64,000 nucleotides of DNA, from positions 248,001 to 312,000 of the forward strand of contig NZ_JASHJC010000003.1 of NCBI RefSeq assembly GCF_030733385.1, given 5' to 3'. Of this stretch, positions 42,307 to 52,480 are shown one piece after another. The stretch comes from Roseovarius sp. MMSF_3359. GTDB taxonomy: Bacteria > Pseudomonadota > Alphaproteobacteria > Rhodobacterales > Rhodobacteraceae. Each line of letters opens with the position of its first letter. Positions within the stretch are counted from its first letter, which is position 1. A program made the translations under genes and the position numbers. The notes beneath the pieces were generated by a model, which ran no database searches, was not told where the DNA came from, and saw nothing but the letters and a program-made list of their open reading frames with translations.

Positions 42307-42350
42307 GCGTAAGATGCCAATCGCTTTGGGTCTCGTGGCTTCGGCCCCGA

Positions 42351-44822
42351 TCAGCCCCGCATGCGCGATCCGTCAGGATCATAAAACGGTGCGCCCTGAA
42401 CCTCGGCCGCGCAGAACTCGCCCAGGATTTCAACATCGAGCTTGCTGCCCGCTGTGGCGTTTTCGGCACTGACATAGGCCAGCGCCATGGACTTGCCGAC
42501 ATGGTGCGCGTAACCGCCCGAGGTGATGTAACCAACCGCCTCGCCGTCCTTCAGCACGGCCTCGTCCAGGGTGACGTCGATATCGGTGTCGATGACCAAC
42601 GTCACCAACTTGCGGGCAGTGCCTTCGGATTTGAACGCCTCGGTCGCGGCTTTGCCCACGAAGTCTTTCTTCCAGTTGATGAAGACCTCCATGCCTGAGT
42701 CGACCGCGTTGAAATCCGGGCGGAACTCCAGCCCCCAGGCACCCCAACCCTTCTCGAGCCGGAGCGACATCAGCGCCCTGTTACCATACCAGCGATAGTC
42801 CAGATCGCCCCCGGCCTCCTCGATCGCCTCCGCGAGGCAGATCAGGTATTGCGGACGGCAATAGATCTCATAGCCCAACTCGCCAGAGAAGCTGATCCGG
42901 TTCAGAACAACCGGCACCCCGCCCACGAAGGTCTCGCGGCAATCGCGGAACTTGAACGCCTCGGCCGAGACGTCATCGCGGGTGATCCGCGCCAGCAACT
43001 CGCGGGATTTCGGCCCCGAAATGGCGATGCCATGCCAATCGCCGGTCTGGTTTTCATAGCTGACGGTATCGGGCAGGGTCCGCGCCCAGAACCGCGCATG
43101 GGCGTCCTGCATCGAGCCGGACCCGAAGAGCATGAAATGCTCGTCACCCAGGCAAGCCACCGTCAAATCACCGTAAAGCCGTCCCTTTTCAGTCAGCATC
43201 GGCGAGAGCGTGATCCGCCCCGGCTTGGGGATATATCCCGCCATCGTCTTGTTCAGCCAGTCGCGGGCACCCGGCCCCTTGATGACATGCTTGGCAAAGT
43301 TCGCGACCTCGATCCCCGCCACACCGGTCCGCACCGCCGCGACTTCACGCGCGACGTAATCATGGCTGCGGTTACGCTCGAAGGTTGGATCTTCATGGGC
43401 GTCCTCAGGCCCATCCGCGAACCAGAGCGCGTGTTCCAGACCAAACGCCTGCCCCATCAGCGCACCCTTGGCCACGAGGCGGTCATAAAGCGCCGTGGTC
43501 TGCTGCCGGCGGCCCTTGGGCAGCGTTTCGTTCGGGAAGGTCATCACGAAGCGGCGTTCGTAGTTTTCGGTCGATTTGACCGTACCCCAATCGGGCGAGG
43601 CCCATTTGCCGAACCGCGCCACATCCATCGCCCAGACGTCAATCGACGGCTCCCCGTCAATCATCCATTCGGCCATGGTAAGGCCCACGCCGCCACCCTG
43701 GCAGAAGCCCGCCATGACGCCCACGGCGCACCAGTAGTTCTTCATCCCCGGCACCGGCCCGATCATCGGGTTGCCGTCAGGGCCAAAGGTGAACGGCCCG
43801 TTGATCGCATCCTTGATCCCGGCATTGGCCAGCGCGGGGATACGCTCGAACCCAAGCTCCAGCCGGTCGGCGATATGTTCAAGATTGGGCGGAAGAAGCT
43901 CATGGCCGAAATCCCACGGGGTGCCGTCAACCTTCCACGGTACGCCCACCGGCTCATAGGTGCCGAGCAGCATCCCGTCGCGTTCCTGCCGGAAATAGAT
44001 ATTGGCCTCATAGTCGATCCCGCAGGGCAGGCGCCGCCCGGCATTGGCAATCTCGTCGATGCGCTCGGTGATAAGGTAGTGATGCTCCATCGGCTGCACC
44101 GGCGGCAGAAAACCACCCATCTGCCCAACTTCGCGCGCCCAAAGGCCACCGCAATTGACGATATATTCGGCGTTGATCGTACCGCGGGGCGTCACCACGT
44201 CCCATGTGCCATCCGGGCGCTGCGTGGTCTCGGTCGCCGGGGTGTGGGTGAAATACTGCGCGCCGTAGTGGCGGGCGGCTTTGGCAAAGGCATAGGTCGT
44301 GCCAGATGGATCCAGATCGCCATCCTGATCGTCCCAAAGCGCCGCGAGATAATGTTTCGGGTCGATGAGCGGGTGCCGGTCGGCCAGTTCCTTGGGGCTG
44401 ATCCATTCCTGCTCGAGGCCCATATACCGCGCCTTGGAGCGTTCGCGCTTAAGGTAGTCGTACCAGGTCTTGTTCGAGGCCAGGTAGAAGCCGCCGGTCA
44501 TATGCAGGCCGACGGACTGCCCAGACAGCTCCTCGATCTCCTTGTAAAGCCCGATCGTGTAGCTTTGCAGGCGCGAGATGTTGGGGTCCGAGCTGATCGT
44601 GTGAATCTGCCCCGCGGCGTGCCAGCTTGAACCCGAGGTCAACTCGTCACGCTCGACAAGTACGACATCCTTCCAGCCGAATTTCGCCAGGTGGAAAAGG
44701 ATCGAACACCCCACCACACCGCCGCCGATGATGACCACCTTGGCATGGGACGGCAGTGGTTTGCCGCGCGATGTCTCGTCTTTCTGAATATTCAATGTCG
44801 ATTGGGCGAGATTGTCAGACAT
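42351..44822 (-). CDS. FAD-dependent dimethylglycine/sarcosine dehydrogenase-like protein with GcvT domain
   Basis: The protein has 823 residues. The N-terminal half is a D-amino-acid-oxidase-type FAD domain (VVIIGGGVVGCSILFHL). The histidine in TSGSSWHAAGQ is where dimethylglycine and sarcosine dehydrogenases bind FAD covalently. The C-terminal half is a GcvT folate-binding aminomethyltransferase domain (FSGELGYEIYCRP, ITSGGYAHHVGKSMALAYV). These enzymes demethylate secondary or tertiary amines and pass the methyl group to tetrahydrofolate. The start is the ATG at 44820-44822. It follows the MttB gene by 29 bases. The exact substrate is unknown. Confidence 0.88.
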   Translation of the reverse strand: MSDNLAQSTLNIQKDETSRGKPLPSHAKVVIIGGGVVGCSILFHLAKFGWKDVVLVERDELTSGSSWHAAGQIHTISSDPNISRLQSYTIGLYKEIEELSGQSVGLHMTGGFYLASNKTWYDYLKRERSKARYMGLEQEWISPKELADRHPLIDPKHYLAALWDDQDGDLDPSGTTYAFAKAARHYGAQYFTHTPATETTQRPDGTWDVVTPRGTINAEYIVNCGGLWAREVGQMGGFLPPVQPMEHHYLITERIDEIANAGRRLPCGIDYEANIYFRQERDGMLLGTYEPVGVPWKVDGTPWDFGHELLPPNLEHIADRLELGFERIPALANAGIKDAINGPFTFGPDGNPMIGPVPGMKNYWCAVGVMAGFCQGGGVGLTMAEWMIDGEPSIDVWAMDVARFGKWASPDWGTVKSTENYERRFVMTFPNETLPKGRRQQTTALYDRLVAKGALMGQAFGLEHALWFADGPEDAHEDPTFERNRSHDYVAREVAAVRTGVAGIEVANFAKHVIKGPGARDWLNKTMAGYIPKPGRITLSPMLTEKGRLYGDLTVACLGDEHFMLFGSGSMQDAHARFWARTLPDTVSYENQTGDWHGIAISGPKSRELLARITRDDVSAEAFKFRDCRETFVGGVPVVLNRISFSGELGYEIYCRPQYLICLAEAIEEAGGDLDYRWYGNRALMSLRLEKGWGAWGLEFRPDFNAVDSGMEVFINWKKDFVGKAATEAFKSEGTARKLVTLVIDTDIDVTLDEAVLKDGEAVGYITSGGYAHHVGKSMALAYVSAENATAGSKLDVEILGEFCAAEVQGAPFYDPDGSRMRG

Positions 44823-44851
44823 GAAGGGTTCCTCTCGATCTTGGGCGGCGC

Positions 44852-46375
44852 TCAATACCAGGCGTCCGGCAGCTCTTCTTTGCGTTTGGCCACATAGGCC
44901 GCGAGTTCATCTTTTCTGGCCGCATCAATCGGCGGCGCCTCATATTGGTTCAGCATCTCGTTCCAGCGGTCAAAGGCCCGGCGACGCATGTCCTTGCCGC
45001 CGCCTTCCTCCCAGCTTTCGACATTTTCGCTGTCGCTCAGTTTCGCCTCGTAAAACGCATCCTGATAGTTGCGCATCGTGTGGCCGCAGCCGAGAAAATG
45101 CCCGCCCGCCGGGACCTCCTCATAAGCATCGCGGGCAAAGGCGTCATCGCTGCAATCCAGCCCGGCCCCCAGCACCTTCTGATAGCTGCCCAGACGATCC
45201 GCATCCATGATGAGTTTTTCAAACCCCGTGGCGAGGCCACCTTCCAACCATCCGGCGGCATGCAGGGTAAAATTCGACCCGGCGAGCATGGTCGAATGCA
45301 TCGAATCCGCGCTTTCATAGGCCGCCTGCGCGTCCTCGATCTTGGACGCGGTGAGCGAGCCGCCGCAGCGCAAAGGCAACCCGGCCCGGCGGGCAAGCTG
45401 CCCGATGGCGTAGTTCGACATCACGGGTTCGGGCATCCCGAAGGTCGGCGCGCCGGACTTGAGCGACATGGAACTGAGGAAATTGCCCATGACAAAAGGC
45501 GCTCCGGGGCGGACTAGTTGCGTAAACGCGCAGCAGATCATCGCCTCGGCCATCGCCTGCGCCACCGCCGCGGCAGTCGACACCGGCCCCATCGCACCGG
45601 TGAGAATAAATGGCGTGACCACCATCGCCTGCCCCCGGCTGGAATAGACCTGCACCGCCTCGGTCACCACGCGGTCAATGAGCAGAGGCGAATTGGTGTT
45701 CACATTGGCCATGATGACCACGTTTTCGTCCATCACGTCCTTGCCATGCAGGATCTCGGCCATGTCCACGCTATCCTGCGCCCGGCTCTTTTCCGTGATC
45801 GCGCCCAGGTGCGGTTTGTCGTTCAGGACCATATGGGCGTAGACCATGTCGAGATGGCGTTTCGAGACCGGGATATCCGTGGGCTCACAGATCACAAACC
45901 CGGTGTGGTGCAGGTTCGGATGCATATAGGCGAGCTTCACCAGCTTTTCGAAATCATCGAACGTCGCATAGCGCCGCCCGCCTTCCAGGTCGCGCACGAA
46001 AGGCGCGCCATAGATGGGTGCAAAGACCTGATTATTGCCGCCGATCACGACGGAGCGTTCGGGATTGCGGGCCAGTTGGGTGAACTGCCGGGGCGCTTTT
46101 GCACAAAGGTCGCGCACCCATTCGGCATCGGCCTTTATCAACCCATCCTTCTGTTTGATCCCGGCCTCTTCCCAGATGCGGATGGCCTCGGGATCATCGC
46201 GAAAGGCAAAACCCACATTTTCGATAAGCCAGTCAACCTGCGCCTCGATCCGCGCCAGTTGCTCTTCGTCAAGCGGGTCGAAGAACGGCAATCCACGCTG
46301 GACATACGGCGATGCGGGCGCTGCGACCTCAGTATTGTCGGAACGTGTGCGATTGGCACGGGCGCGACGGGCCAT
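44852..46375 (-). CDS. MttB family methyltransferase, non-pyrrolysine
   Basis: The protein has 507 residues in an uninterrupted frame, from the ATG at 46373-46375 with AGGAGG upstream; the longer frame to 46774 runs into the LysR gene. The opening RARANRTRSDNTE and the body with GAMGPVSTAAAVAQAMAE and GCGHTMRNYQDAF fit the trimethylamine methyltransferase superfamily. No internal stop occurs, so it lacks pyrrolysine; such members (MtgB-like) demethylate glycine betaine, proline betaine or carnitine with a corrinoid protein. No corrinoid protein gene is adjacent. It is paired with the FAD/GcvT enzyme. Confidence 0.88.
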   Translation of the reverse strand: MARRARANRTRSDNTEVAAPASPYVQRGLPFFDPLDEEQLARIEAQVDWLIENVGFAFRDDPEAIRIWEEAGIKQKDGLIKADAEWVRDLCAKAPRQFTQLARNPERSVVIGGNNQVFAPIYGAPFVRDLEGGRRYATFDDFEKLVKLAYMHPNLHHTGFVICEPTDIPVSKRHLDMVYAHMVLNDKPHLGAITEKSRAQDSVDMAEILHGKDVMDENVVIMANVNTNSPLLIDRVVTEAVQVYSSRGQAMVVTPFILTGAMGPVSTAAAVAQAMAEAMICCAFTQLVRPGAPFVMGNFLSSMSLKSGAPTFGMPEPVMSNYAIGQLARRAGLPLRCGGSLTASKIEDAQAAYESADSMHSTMLAGSNFTLHAAGWLEGGLATGFEKLIMDADRLGSYQKVLGAGLDCSDDAFARDAYEEVPAGGHFLGCGHTMRNYQDAFYEAKLSDSENVESWEEGGGKDMRRRAFDRWNEMLNQYEAPPIDAARKDELAAYVAKRKEELPDAWY

Positions 46376-46456
46376 TGCAGCCTCCTGATTACTTCCTGGG
46401 CCGATTATTAGGGGCCTTTGGCATGTCTGTGATCCTTGAAAATAGCGATGATTTGG

Positions 46457-46471
46457 ATAGGCTGTGCCTAT
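46457..46471. promoter_or_regulatory. LysR-type box at the divergent mttB/lysR promoter
   Basis: ATAGGCTGTGCCTAT is a perfect 6-bp inverted repeat around TGT and contains the T-N11-A pattern bound by LysR regulators. It overlaps the ribosome-binding site and start of the LysR gene itself, fitting autorepression. Confidence 0.6.
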
Positions 46472-47387
46472 GCGAAAATCCCTCAAACTCCTCTCCTCCC
46501 CGCGCAACCTTTTCGTCTTCGAGGCGGCGGCACGGCTCGGATCATTCACTCGCGCGGCCGAAGAACTGGGTATGCAGCAACCTTCCGTCAGCGCCGCCAT
46601 CAAGCAGCTTGAGACCTCTCTGGGCGTGATTTTATTCGAGCGTGGGCATCGCCGTGTCTCGCTTACCCATGCGGGGATGCGGTTCTTTACCGATGTATCG
46701 CGGTCCCTGCATGAGATCGAAACCTCCGCCGAAGCCGTGCACAAGATGGGCCGCAAGGAACATGTGACGCTCAACTCCTCCTCGGGTTTCTCATATTACT
46801 GGATGATACCGCGTCTACACCATTTACGGGACAAACACCCCGATGTTGACCTGCGCCTGCAAAACAGCGACCACGAACCCGATATCGACGCCGAGAACAT
46901 CAGCCTCTCGATCCGGCTGGGGGACGGCACCTGGCCGGGCGTGCACACGGCGCTGATCGCCGAGGAGGTGATTTTTCCCGTGGCCAGCCCCGAGGTCATG
47001 GCGGCGGCCAAAAATCTCCGCTCCATCCCGAACCTGCTGAACGAACGGCTCATTCATCTTGAAGAGCCCGTCAGGCAACGCCCGACATGGTCGCAATGGT
47101 TCGCCCATCACAACATCAAGGACCGTGATATCGTGGCGGGGCTGCGACTGAACGACTATGCGCTGGTGTTGCAGGCGGCGCTTTCGGGTGAGGGGTTTGC
47201 CTTTGGCTGGCAGCATGTCGTGCAGAACCTTGTCGATCGCAAAACCCTGGCCGCGCGGCAGGAATGGGCTTGGAAGACCGGCAACGGGATATACCTCGTC
47301 TGGTCGAAAACCAAGCCGCTCTCGCATCCGGCGACACTTGTGCGGGACTGGATCATTTCGGTATCGGACTTCCCCGAAGGCCCCTGA
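46470..47387 (+). CDS. LysR family regulator (GcvA-like)
   Basis: The protein has about 305 residues. The N-terminal winged helix contains FVFEAAARLGSFTRAAEELG and QQPSVSAAIKQLE. The rest is a periplasmic-binding-like effector domain of the GcvA subgroup (FPVASPEVMAAAKNL, GLRLNDYALVLQAALSGEG). I take the ATG at 46470; GTG at 46464 is also possible. It is divergent from mttB and upstream of kbl-tdh, so it may regulate methylamine-to-glycine metabolism in either direction. Confidence 0.9.
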   Translation: MRKSLKLLSSPRNLFVFEAAARLGSFTRAAEELGMQQPSVSAAIKQLETSLGVILFERGHRRVSLTHAGMRFFTDVSRSLHEIETSAEAVHKMGRKEHVTLNSSSGFSYYWMIPRLHHLRDKHPDVDLRLQNSDHEPDIDAENISLSIRLGDGTWPGVHTALIAEEVIFPVASPEVMAAAKNLRSIPNLLNERLIHLEEPVRQRPTWSQWFAHHNIKDRDIVAGLRLNDYALVLQAALSGEGFAFGWQHVVQNLVDRKTLAARQEWAWKTGNGIYLVWSKTKPLSHPATLVRDWIISVSDFPEGP

Positions 47388-47566
47388 CCCCGCGACCTAA
47401 CCGCCGTCGCAATGAACCTCGCAGATGTCGCGGAATTGGCAGGCGGCCGCCGCACAATCTGGCCTAGATGCTCATTGCCCTGTAAGAGGGCCGAAAGACG
47501 TGGTTGGCACGTATGATTTACCGGAAGGCGGACTTCCCCCTGCCCTTCCATCAGCGGAGAGATTGG

Positions 47567-48757
47567 ATGACCAAGGACTTCATCGACCACCTCACCCATG
47601 AGCTGGACGGCCTCAAGGACGCGGGGCTCTACAAGACCGAACGGGTCATCACCAGCAAACAGGCAGGCACCGTGGCGCTCAGCTCCGGCAAGGAGGTGAT
47701 CAACCTTTGTGCCAATAATTACCTGGGGCTAAGCGATGATCCCGACCTGATCGAGGCCGGGCGTGACGCTTTGGCGCGGTATGGCTACGGCATGTCGTCG
47801 GTGCGCTTCATCTGCGGCACGCAGGAAGAGCACACGGCGCTCGAGGCGCGCATATCACGCTTCCTCGGGTTCGAGGATACGATCCTCTATTCAAGCTGTT
47901 TTGACGCCAATGCGGGCCTCTTTGAGACACTCCTTGGCCCCGAGGACGCGATCATCTCGGACGCCCTCAACCATGCGTCGATCATCGACGGCGTGCGCCT
48001 CTGCAAGGCCAAGCGTTTCCGCTATGCCAATTCCGACATGGCCGACCTCGAGGCGCAGTTGCAGGCCGCCGCCGATTGCCGTTTCAAACTGATCGCCACC
48101 GACGGTGTCTTTTCGATGGATGGCTACATCGCCAAGCTCGAAGAGATCTGCGATCTGGCGGACAAATACGGCGCGATGGTGATGGTGGATGACAGTCATG
48201 CGGTTGGTTTTGTTGGCAAAACTGGGCGCGGCAGTATCGAACATTGCGATGTGATGGGCCGGGTGGACATCATGACCGGCACCCTGGGTAAGGCGCTTGG
48301 CGGGGCCTCGGGTGGCTATACATCGGCCAAGAAAGAGGTCGTTGACTGGCTGCGGCAACGCTCCCGCCCCTATCTCTTTTCCAACACACTGGCGCCGGTG
48401 ATCGCGCAGACCTCGATCAAGGTTCTCGACATGCTGGAGGCCTCAACCGAGCGGCGCGACCGGCTTATGGAGAACGCCGCACATTTCCGCACCCGCATGT
48501 CGGAAGCAGGGTTTGACCTCCTGCCCGGGGAGCATCCGATCATCCCGGTCATGCTGCGCGATCCGAAACTGGCGCAGGAGATGGCGCGGCGTCTGGACGA
48601 AAAGGGCGTCTATGTCGCGCCCTTCAGCTTCCCGGTGGTACCGCGCGGGCAGGACCGCATCCGCACGCAGATGTCAGCCGCCCACAGCCGCGAAGAACTG
48701 GACCGCGCCATCGACGCCTTCATCGCCGTTGGCCGTGACATGGAGATTATCACATGA
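47567..48757 (+). CDS. kbl: Glycine C-acetyltransferase (2-amino-3-ketobutyrate CoA ligase)
   Basis: The protein has 396 residues of the alpha-oxoamine synthase family. Key regions are [29 protein letters not shown] and the PLP lysine in [14 protein letters not shown]. It splits 2-amino-3-oxobutyrate with CoA into glycine and acetyl-CoA. The start is the ATG at 47567 with GCGGAGAG upstream. Its stop overlaps the start of tdh (ATGA), the classical threonine degradation pair. Confidence 0.95.
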   Translation: MTKDFIDHLTHELDGLKDAGLYKTERVITSKQAGTVALSSGKEVINLCANNYLGLSDDPDLIEAGRDALARYGYGMSSVRFICGTQEEHTALEARISRFLGFEDTILYSSCFDANAGLFETLLGPEDAIISDALNHASIIDGVRLCKAKRFRYANSDMADLEAQLQAAADCRFKLIATDGVFSMDGYIAKLEEICDLADKYGAMVMVDDSHAVGFVGKTGRGSIEHCDVMGRVDIMTGTLGKALGGASGGYTSAKKEVVDWLRQRSRPYLFSNTLAPVIAQTSIKVLDMLEASTERRDRLMENAAHFRTRMSEAGFDLLPGEHPIIPVMLRDPKLAQEMARRLDEKGVYVAPFSFPVVPRGQDRIRTQMSAAHSREELDRAIDAFIAVGRDMEIIT

Positions 48758-49794
48758 GCGACAATCAGATGCGCGCGCTGGTCAAGGCCAGACCCGAGGC
48801 AGGCCTTTGGATGGAACGTGTTCCCGTGCCGGAACCGGGGCCGGGCGATGTGCTTATCAAGGTGAAGAAATCCGCGATTTGCGGCACCGATGTGCATATC
48901 TGGAAATGGGACGAATGGTCTGCCAAGATCGTCCCGGTGCCGATGGTCGTGGGCCACGAGTTCTGCGGCGAGATCGCGGATTGCGGATCGGCCGCGGGCA
49001 AATACAAGATCGGCCAGCGGGTTTCGGGCGAGGGTCACGTGGTCTGCGGCAAATGCCGCAATTGCCGTGCCGGGCGCGGGCATCTGTGCCGCAACACGCT
49101 TGGCGTGGGGGTCAATCGCCCGGGCAGCTTTGCCGAATATCTCTGCATCCCAGAAAGCAACGTGGTGCCGATCCCGGACGATATCCCCGATGAGATTGCC
49201 GCGATTTTCGACCCGTTTGGCAATGCGGTACATACTGCTCTTAGTTTCGATCTAGTGGGCGAAGACGTGCTTGTCACCGGGGCCGGGCCGATCGGAATCA
49301 TGGGCGCGCTCGTGGCGCAGAAGGTCGGCGCGCGCAAGGTCGTCATCACCGATATCAGCCCCTACCGCATCAAGCTCGCGCGCGAGATGGGCGTGCAGCA
49401 TGTGGTCAACGCCGCCGAAGAAAACCTGACCGATGTGATGGCCCGGCTTGGCATGACCGAAGGATTCGACGTGGGGTTAGAGATGTCCGGCGCGGCGCCC
49501 GCGATGCGCGACATGATCGACAAGATGAACAATGGCGGCAAGATCGCCCTTCTGGGTATCGCGCCCACGGCCTTTGCGATCGACTGGAACAAGATCATAT
49601 TCAAGATGCTCAACGTCAAAGGCATCTATGGCCGGGAAATGTACGAGACCTGGTACAAGATGATTGCGCTTGTGCAGTCAGGTCTCGACCTCAGTGATCT
49701 CATCACCCATCGCATCGGCATCGACGATTTCGAAGCCGGTTTCGCCGCGATGCTCTCGGGCGACGCGGGCAAGGTCGTGATGGATTGGGAATAG
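48754..49794 (+). CDS. tdh: L-threonine 3-dehydrogenase
   Basis: The protein has 346 residues of the zinc medium-chain dehydrogenase family. Catalytic zinc residues are in [14 protein letters not shown] and VVGHEFCGE. The structural zinc cysteines are in [15 protein letters not shown]. The NAD motif is [14 protein letters not shown]. It oxidises threonine to 2-amino-3-oxobutyrate, used by Kbl. Together they feed glycine and acetyl-CoA. Confidence 0.96.
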   Translation: MSDNQMRALVKARPEAGLWMERVPVPEPGPGDVLIKVKKSAICGTDVHIWKWDEWSAKIVPVPMVVGHEFCGEIADCGSAAGKYKIGQRVSGEGHVVCGKCRNCRAGRGHLCRNTLGVGVNRPGSFAEYLCIPESNVVPIPDDIPDEIAAIFDPFGNAVHTALSFDLVGEDVLVTGAGPIGIMGALVAQKVGARKVVITDISPYRIKLAREMGVQHVVNAAEENLTDVMARLGMTEGFDVGLEMSGAAPAMRDMIDKMNNGGKIALLGIAPTAFAIDWNKIIFKMLNVKGIYGREMYETWYKMIALVQSGLDLSDLITHRIGIDDFEAGFAAMLSGDAGKVVMDWE

Positions 49795-49798
49795 GGCA

Positions 49799-49821
49799 CC
49801 GGGCGCTGATATCGCGCCCGG
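49799..49821 (+). terminator. Terminator after tdh
   Basis: CCGGGCGC and GCGCCCGG pair perfectly around a 7-base loop. GTTGTGCTTGTT follows on the plus strand. It lies between convergent genes. Confidence 0.65.
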
Positions 49822-49833
49822 CGTTGTGCTTGT

Positions 49834-52011
49834 TCACGCAAATGACGCGCCATTGGCGTTCATCGGCAGGGTCGTGATGCGAGGACCCGACGCGGCAATG
49901 GCATTAGCCAGTGCTGGCGCCGCGGGGGGTGTGCCGGGCTCACCCACACCGGTCGGTGCCTCCGCCGAGGGCATGATATGCACCTCGATCGCCCCGATAT
50001 CGCCGATGCGCAGCGGCTCGTAATCGGGGAAATTGTACTGATCCACCTCCCCCTCGGTCAGGGTCACCTCGTTGCGCATCGCGTGGCCGAGACCGTAGCC
50101 GATCCCGCCTTCCATCTGCGCCTTGATGACATCCGGGTTGACTGCAAGACCGCAATCAATTGCGCATGTCACCTTCTCGATCGTCACGTCATCCGCACCG
50201 CCCGAGATTTCGACAACCTGCGCGGCATAGCTGCCGAAGGATTTGTGCACAGCGATGCCCTGATGACGACCGTCGGGCGCGTTGCCCCAACCGCCCTTTT
50301 CGGCGGCGAGTTTCAACACATCCGCAAGCCGCTCCTGATCAGCGCCGCCGCCTTCCAAGAGCGACAAGCGGAATTCGACCGCGTCACGCCCGGCCGCCTG
50401 CGCGGCCATGTCCATCATGGTTTCCATCACATAGGCGGTATGGGTATGCCCGACCGACCGCCACCACAGAACCGAGGTTGCCTTGGCCACATCGGTCAGC
50501 CCGACGAATTGCCCGGGGATCTGATAGGGTGAATCCGGGACACCTTCGACCGAACTGTGATCCACACCGTCATGGACCATCATGCCCTCGAAAGCGGTAC
50601 CTTTCATGATCGACTGCGCTGCGATGCGGTGATCCCAGCCGACGATCTGCCCGTCCGCGTCTAACCCGACACGCACCCGGTGCGCCACGGCAGGCCGGTA
50701 ATAGCCGCCGCGAATATCGTCTTCACGCGACCAAACCAGTTTGACCGGGCGGGTCCGATCGGTGATCGCAAAGGCCAACCCGGCCTCGACCTGGTAATCC
50801 GCCTCGGGCGTGGCCCGGCGCCCGAAGGAGCCGCCGGCGAACATCGTCTTGATCTGAACCTTCTCCATCGGCAGTTCCAGGATCTGCGACAGGGCCATGT
50901 GCGGCCCGGTGGGGATCTGCGCGCCGTCATGAAGGATGATGCCACCATCCGCCAACGGTTCGATCGTGCAGGTGAGCGTTTCCATCGGCGCATGGGCCAG
51001 CAGAGGAAAGTAATACGTCTCCTCCAGAACCTGCGCCGCCCCGTCGATCCTGGCGGCAACCTCGGCTTGGTCGGCCTTGTTGACCGAGTATTCCGGATCG
51101 GCATTGACCGCCGCAATCAGCTCTTCGCGGATCTGATCCGACGACCGGCTTTCTGCCGCACTGAAATCCCATTCGACACTGAGCGCATCGCGTGCCTGGA
51201 ACGCGGCCCAGGTATGCTCGGCATAGACGGCGACGCCGGCCTTGTTGGGTAAGGTCATCGCCTGGATAAAGCCCTTGATGCCCCTGGCGTCCGCGTCATC
51301 AAAGCTGGCCACAGTCGCCCCCATCCGCGGCGCACGGGCAATCATGACGACCATCTGATTATCGAGATGCAGATCCATCGCATAGATCGCCGTGCCGTTG
51401 ACCTTGGGCGGCGTGTCCTTGCGGCGAATGTCGGGATTGCCGATCAGGCTGAACTCGGACGGGTCTTTCAGGCTTGGTTCAGCGGGGGCATCCAGCGTGG
51501 CCGCCGTGGCCACGAAATTGCCTAGGGGCGCTGATTTGCCAGCACCGCTCACAACGCCATCGGTGATCGAAAGCGACCCGGAATCGACACCCCATTCCTG
51601 CGCCGCGGCCTCGATCAGCAAGCCGCGCGCGGCGGCACCGGCCTGGCGGTATTGCATGTAGGAATTGGCCATCGCCGTTGATCCGCCGGTCCCCTGAAAC
51701 GGACCAAAAGCGAGGTTGTTGTAAACTTCAGGATTCGACGGGGCGAAATCATAGTCGATCTGATCCATGGTCACGCCAACCTCTTCGGCGATCAACGTGG
51801 TCAGGCCGGTGGCAGGCCCCTGGCCTTTTTCGAAGTGTTTGACGATGGCGGTCACGCGGCCATCGGCAGAAATACGAACAAACGGGTTGAGCATCGTGGC
51901 GTCCGAGCCACCGGCGGCAACAGCGCCATCAGGGCGCACACCAACAAGCAGAACGGCGGAGGCCGCGGCGGCCCCTTGCAGGAACCCACGGCGGGAAGTG
52001 TTGATGGTCAT
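49834..52011 (-). CDS. Molybdopterin-binding subunit of a xanthine-dehydrogenase-type hydroxylase (IorB-like)
   Basis: The protein has 725 residues with a Tat signal (SRRGFLQGAAAASAVLLVG), so it acts in the periplasm. Molybdenum-cofactor regions typical of the isoquinoline oxidoreductase beta subunit group are present, e.g. EVYNNLAFGPFQGTGGSTA, GGSFGRRATPEADYQVEA and the late GVGEPGTPPAAPALANAIAA with the catalytic-type glutamate. These enzymes oxidise aldehydes or N-heterocycles. The Fe-S partner is encoded just upstream. Electron acceptor and substrate are unknown; no cytochrome subunit or XdhC chaperone is adjacent. Confidence 0.9.
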   Translation of the reverse strand: MTINTSRRGFLQGAAAASAVLLVGVRPDGAVAAGGSDATMLNPFVRISADGRVTAIVKHFEKGQGPATGLTTLIAEEVGVTMDQIDYDFAPSNPEVYNNLAFGPFQGTGGSTAMANSYMQYRQAGAAARGLLIEAAAQEWGVDSGSLSITDGVVSGAGKSAPLGNFVATAATLDAPAEPSLKDPSEFSLIGNPDIRRKDTPPKVNGTAIYAMDLHLDNQMVVMIARAPRMGATVASFDDADARGIKGFIQAMTLPNKAGVAVYAEHTWAAFQARDALSVEWDFSAAESRSSDQIREELIAAVNADPEYSVNKADQAEVAARIDGAAQVLEETYYFPLLAHAPMETLTCTIEPLADGGIILHDGAQIPTGPHMALSQILELPMEKVQIKTMFAGGSFGRRATPEADYQVEAGLAFAITDRTRPVKLVWSREDDIRGGYYRPAVAHRVRVGLDADGQIVGWDHRIAAQSIMKGTAFEGMMVHDGVDHSSVEGVPDSPYQIPGQFVGLTDVAKATSVLWWRSVGHTHTAYVMETMMDMAAQAAGRDAVEFRLSLLEGGGADQERLADVLKLAAEKGGWGNAPDGRHQGIAVHKSFGSYAAQVVEISGGADDVTIEKVTCAIDCGLAVNPDVIKAQMEGGIGYGLGHAMRNEVTLTEGEVDQYNFPDYEPLRIGDIGAIEVHIMPSAEAPTGVGEPGTPPAAPALANAIAASGPRITTLPMNANGASFA

Positions 52012-52012
52012 C

Positions 52013-52480
52013 TCAGGCCTCCATGATGTCGGATGCGCGCTGGATCGCGGCGCGGATACGTTGATAGGTGGCGCAGCGGCAGGCGTTGCCGTTCATGTAA
52101 TCGTCGATCTCCTCGACCGAGGGGCTGGCATTTTCGCTCAGAAGGCCCACCGCCGACATGATCTGCCCGGACTGACAGTAACCGCATTGCACCACGTCGA
52201 GCTCCGTCCAGGCAGCCTGCACCGCTTCTGCCGCTTTGGAATTCAGACCTTCGATCGTCGTGATTTCAACACCTTCGACATCTTCGATATATGTCTGGCA
52301 GGAGCGTACCGGCTCCCCATCCATATGCACCGTGCACGCACCACATGCCGCGACGCCGCAGCCGAATTTGGTACCGGTCAGCTTCAATTCATCCCGGATC
52401 ACCCATAGCAACGGGGTGCCTGGCTCGGCCTCGACGTCATGCGTCTGGCCATTCAGTTTCAAGGAAATCGTCATTTTCAT
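52013..52480 (-). CDS. 2Fe-2S subunit of the molybdenum hydroxylase (IorA-like)
   Basis: The protein has about 155 residues. The plant-type 2Fe-2S cluster cysteines are in GCGVAACGACTVH, followed by a helical domain with QCGYCQSGQIM and NACRCATYQRI for the second cluster. It transfers electrons from the molybdenum subunit. No signal peptide is seen; it is probably exported with the Tat-borne large subunit. ATGs at 52480 and 52474 are both possible; GGAGC lies just upstream. Confidence 0.93.
   Translation of the reverse strand: MKMTISLKLNGQTHDVEAEPGTPLLWVIRDELKLTGTKFGCGVAACGACTVHMDGEPVRSCQTYIEDVEGVEITTIEGLNSKAAEAVQAAWTELDVVQCGYCQSGQIMSAVGLLSENASPSVEEIDDYMNGNACRCATYQRIRAAIQRASDIMEA

Noticed and set aside
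42849..44630. 593-codon frame antisense to the FAD/GcvT gene
   Set aside because: Shadow frame; the minus strand holds the FAD and GcvT motifs.
44852..46375. Pyrrolysine in the MttB homologue
   Set aside because: The reading frame has no in-frame TAG before the terminal stop, so it is a non-pyrrolysine member.
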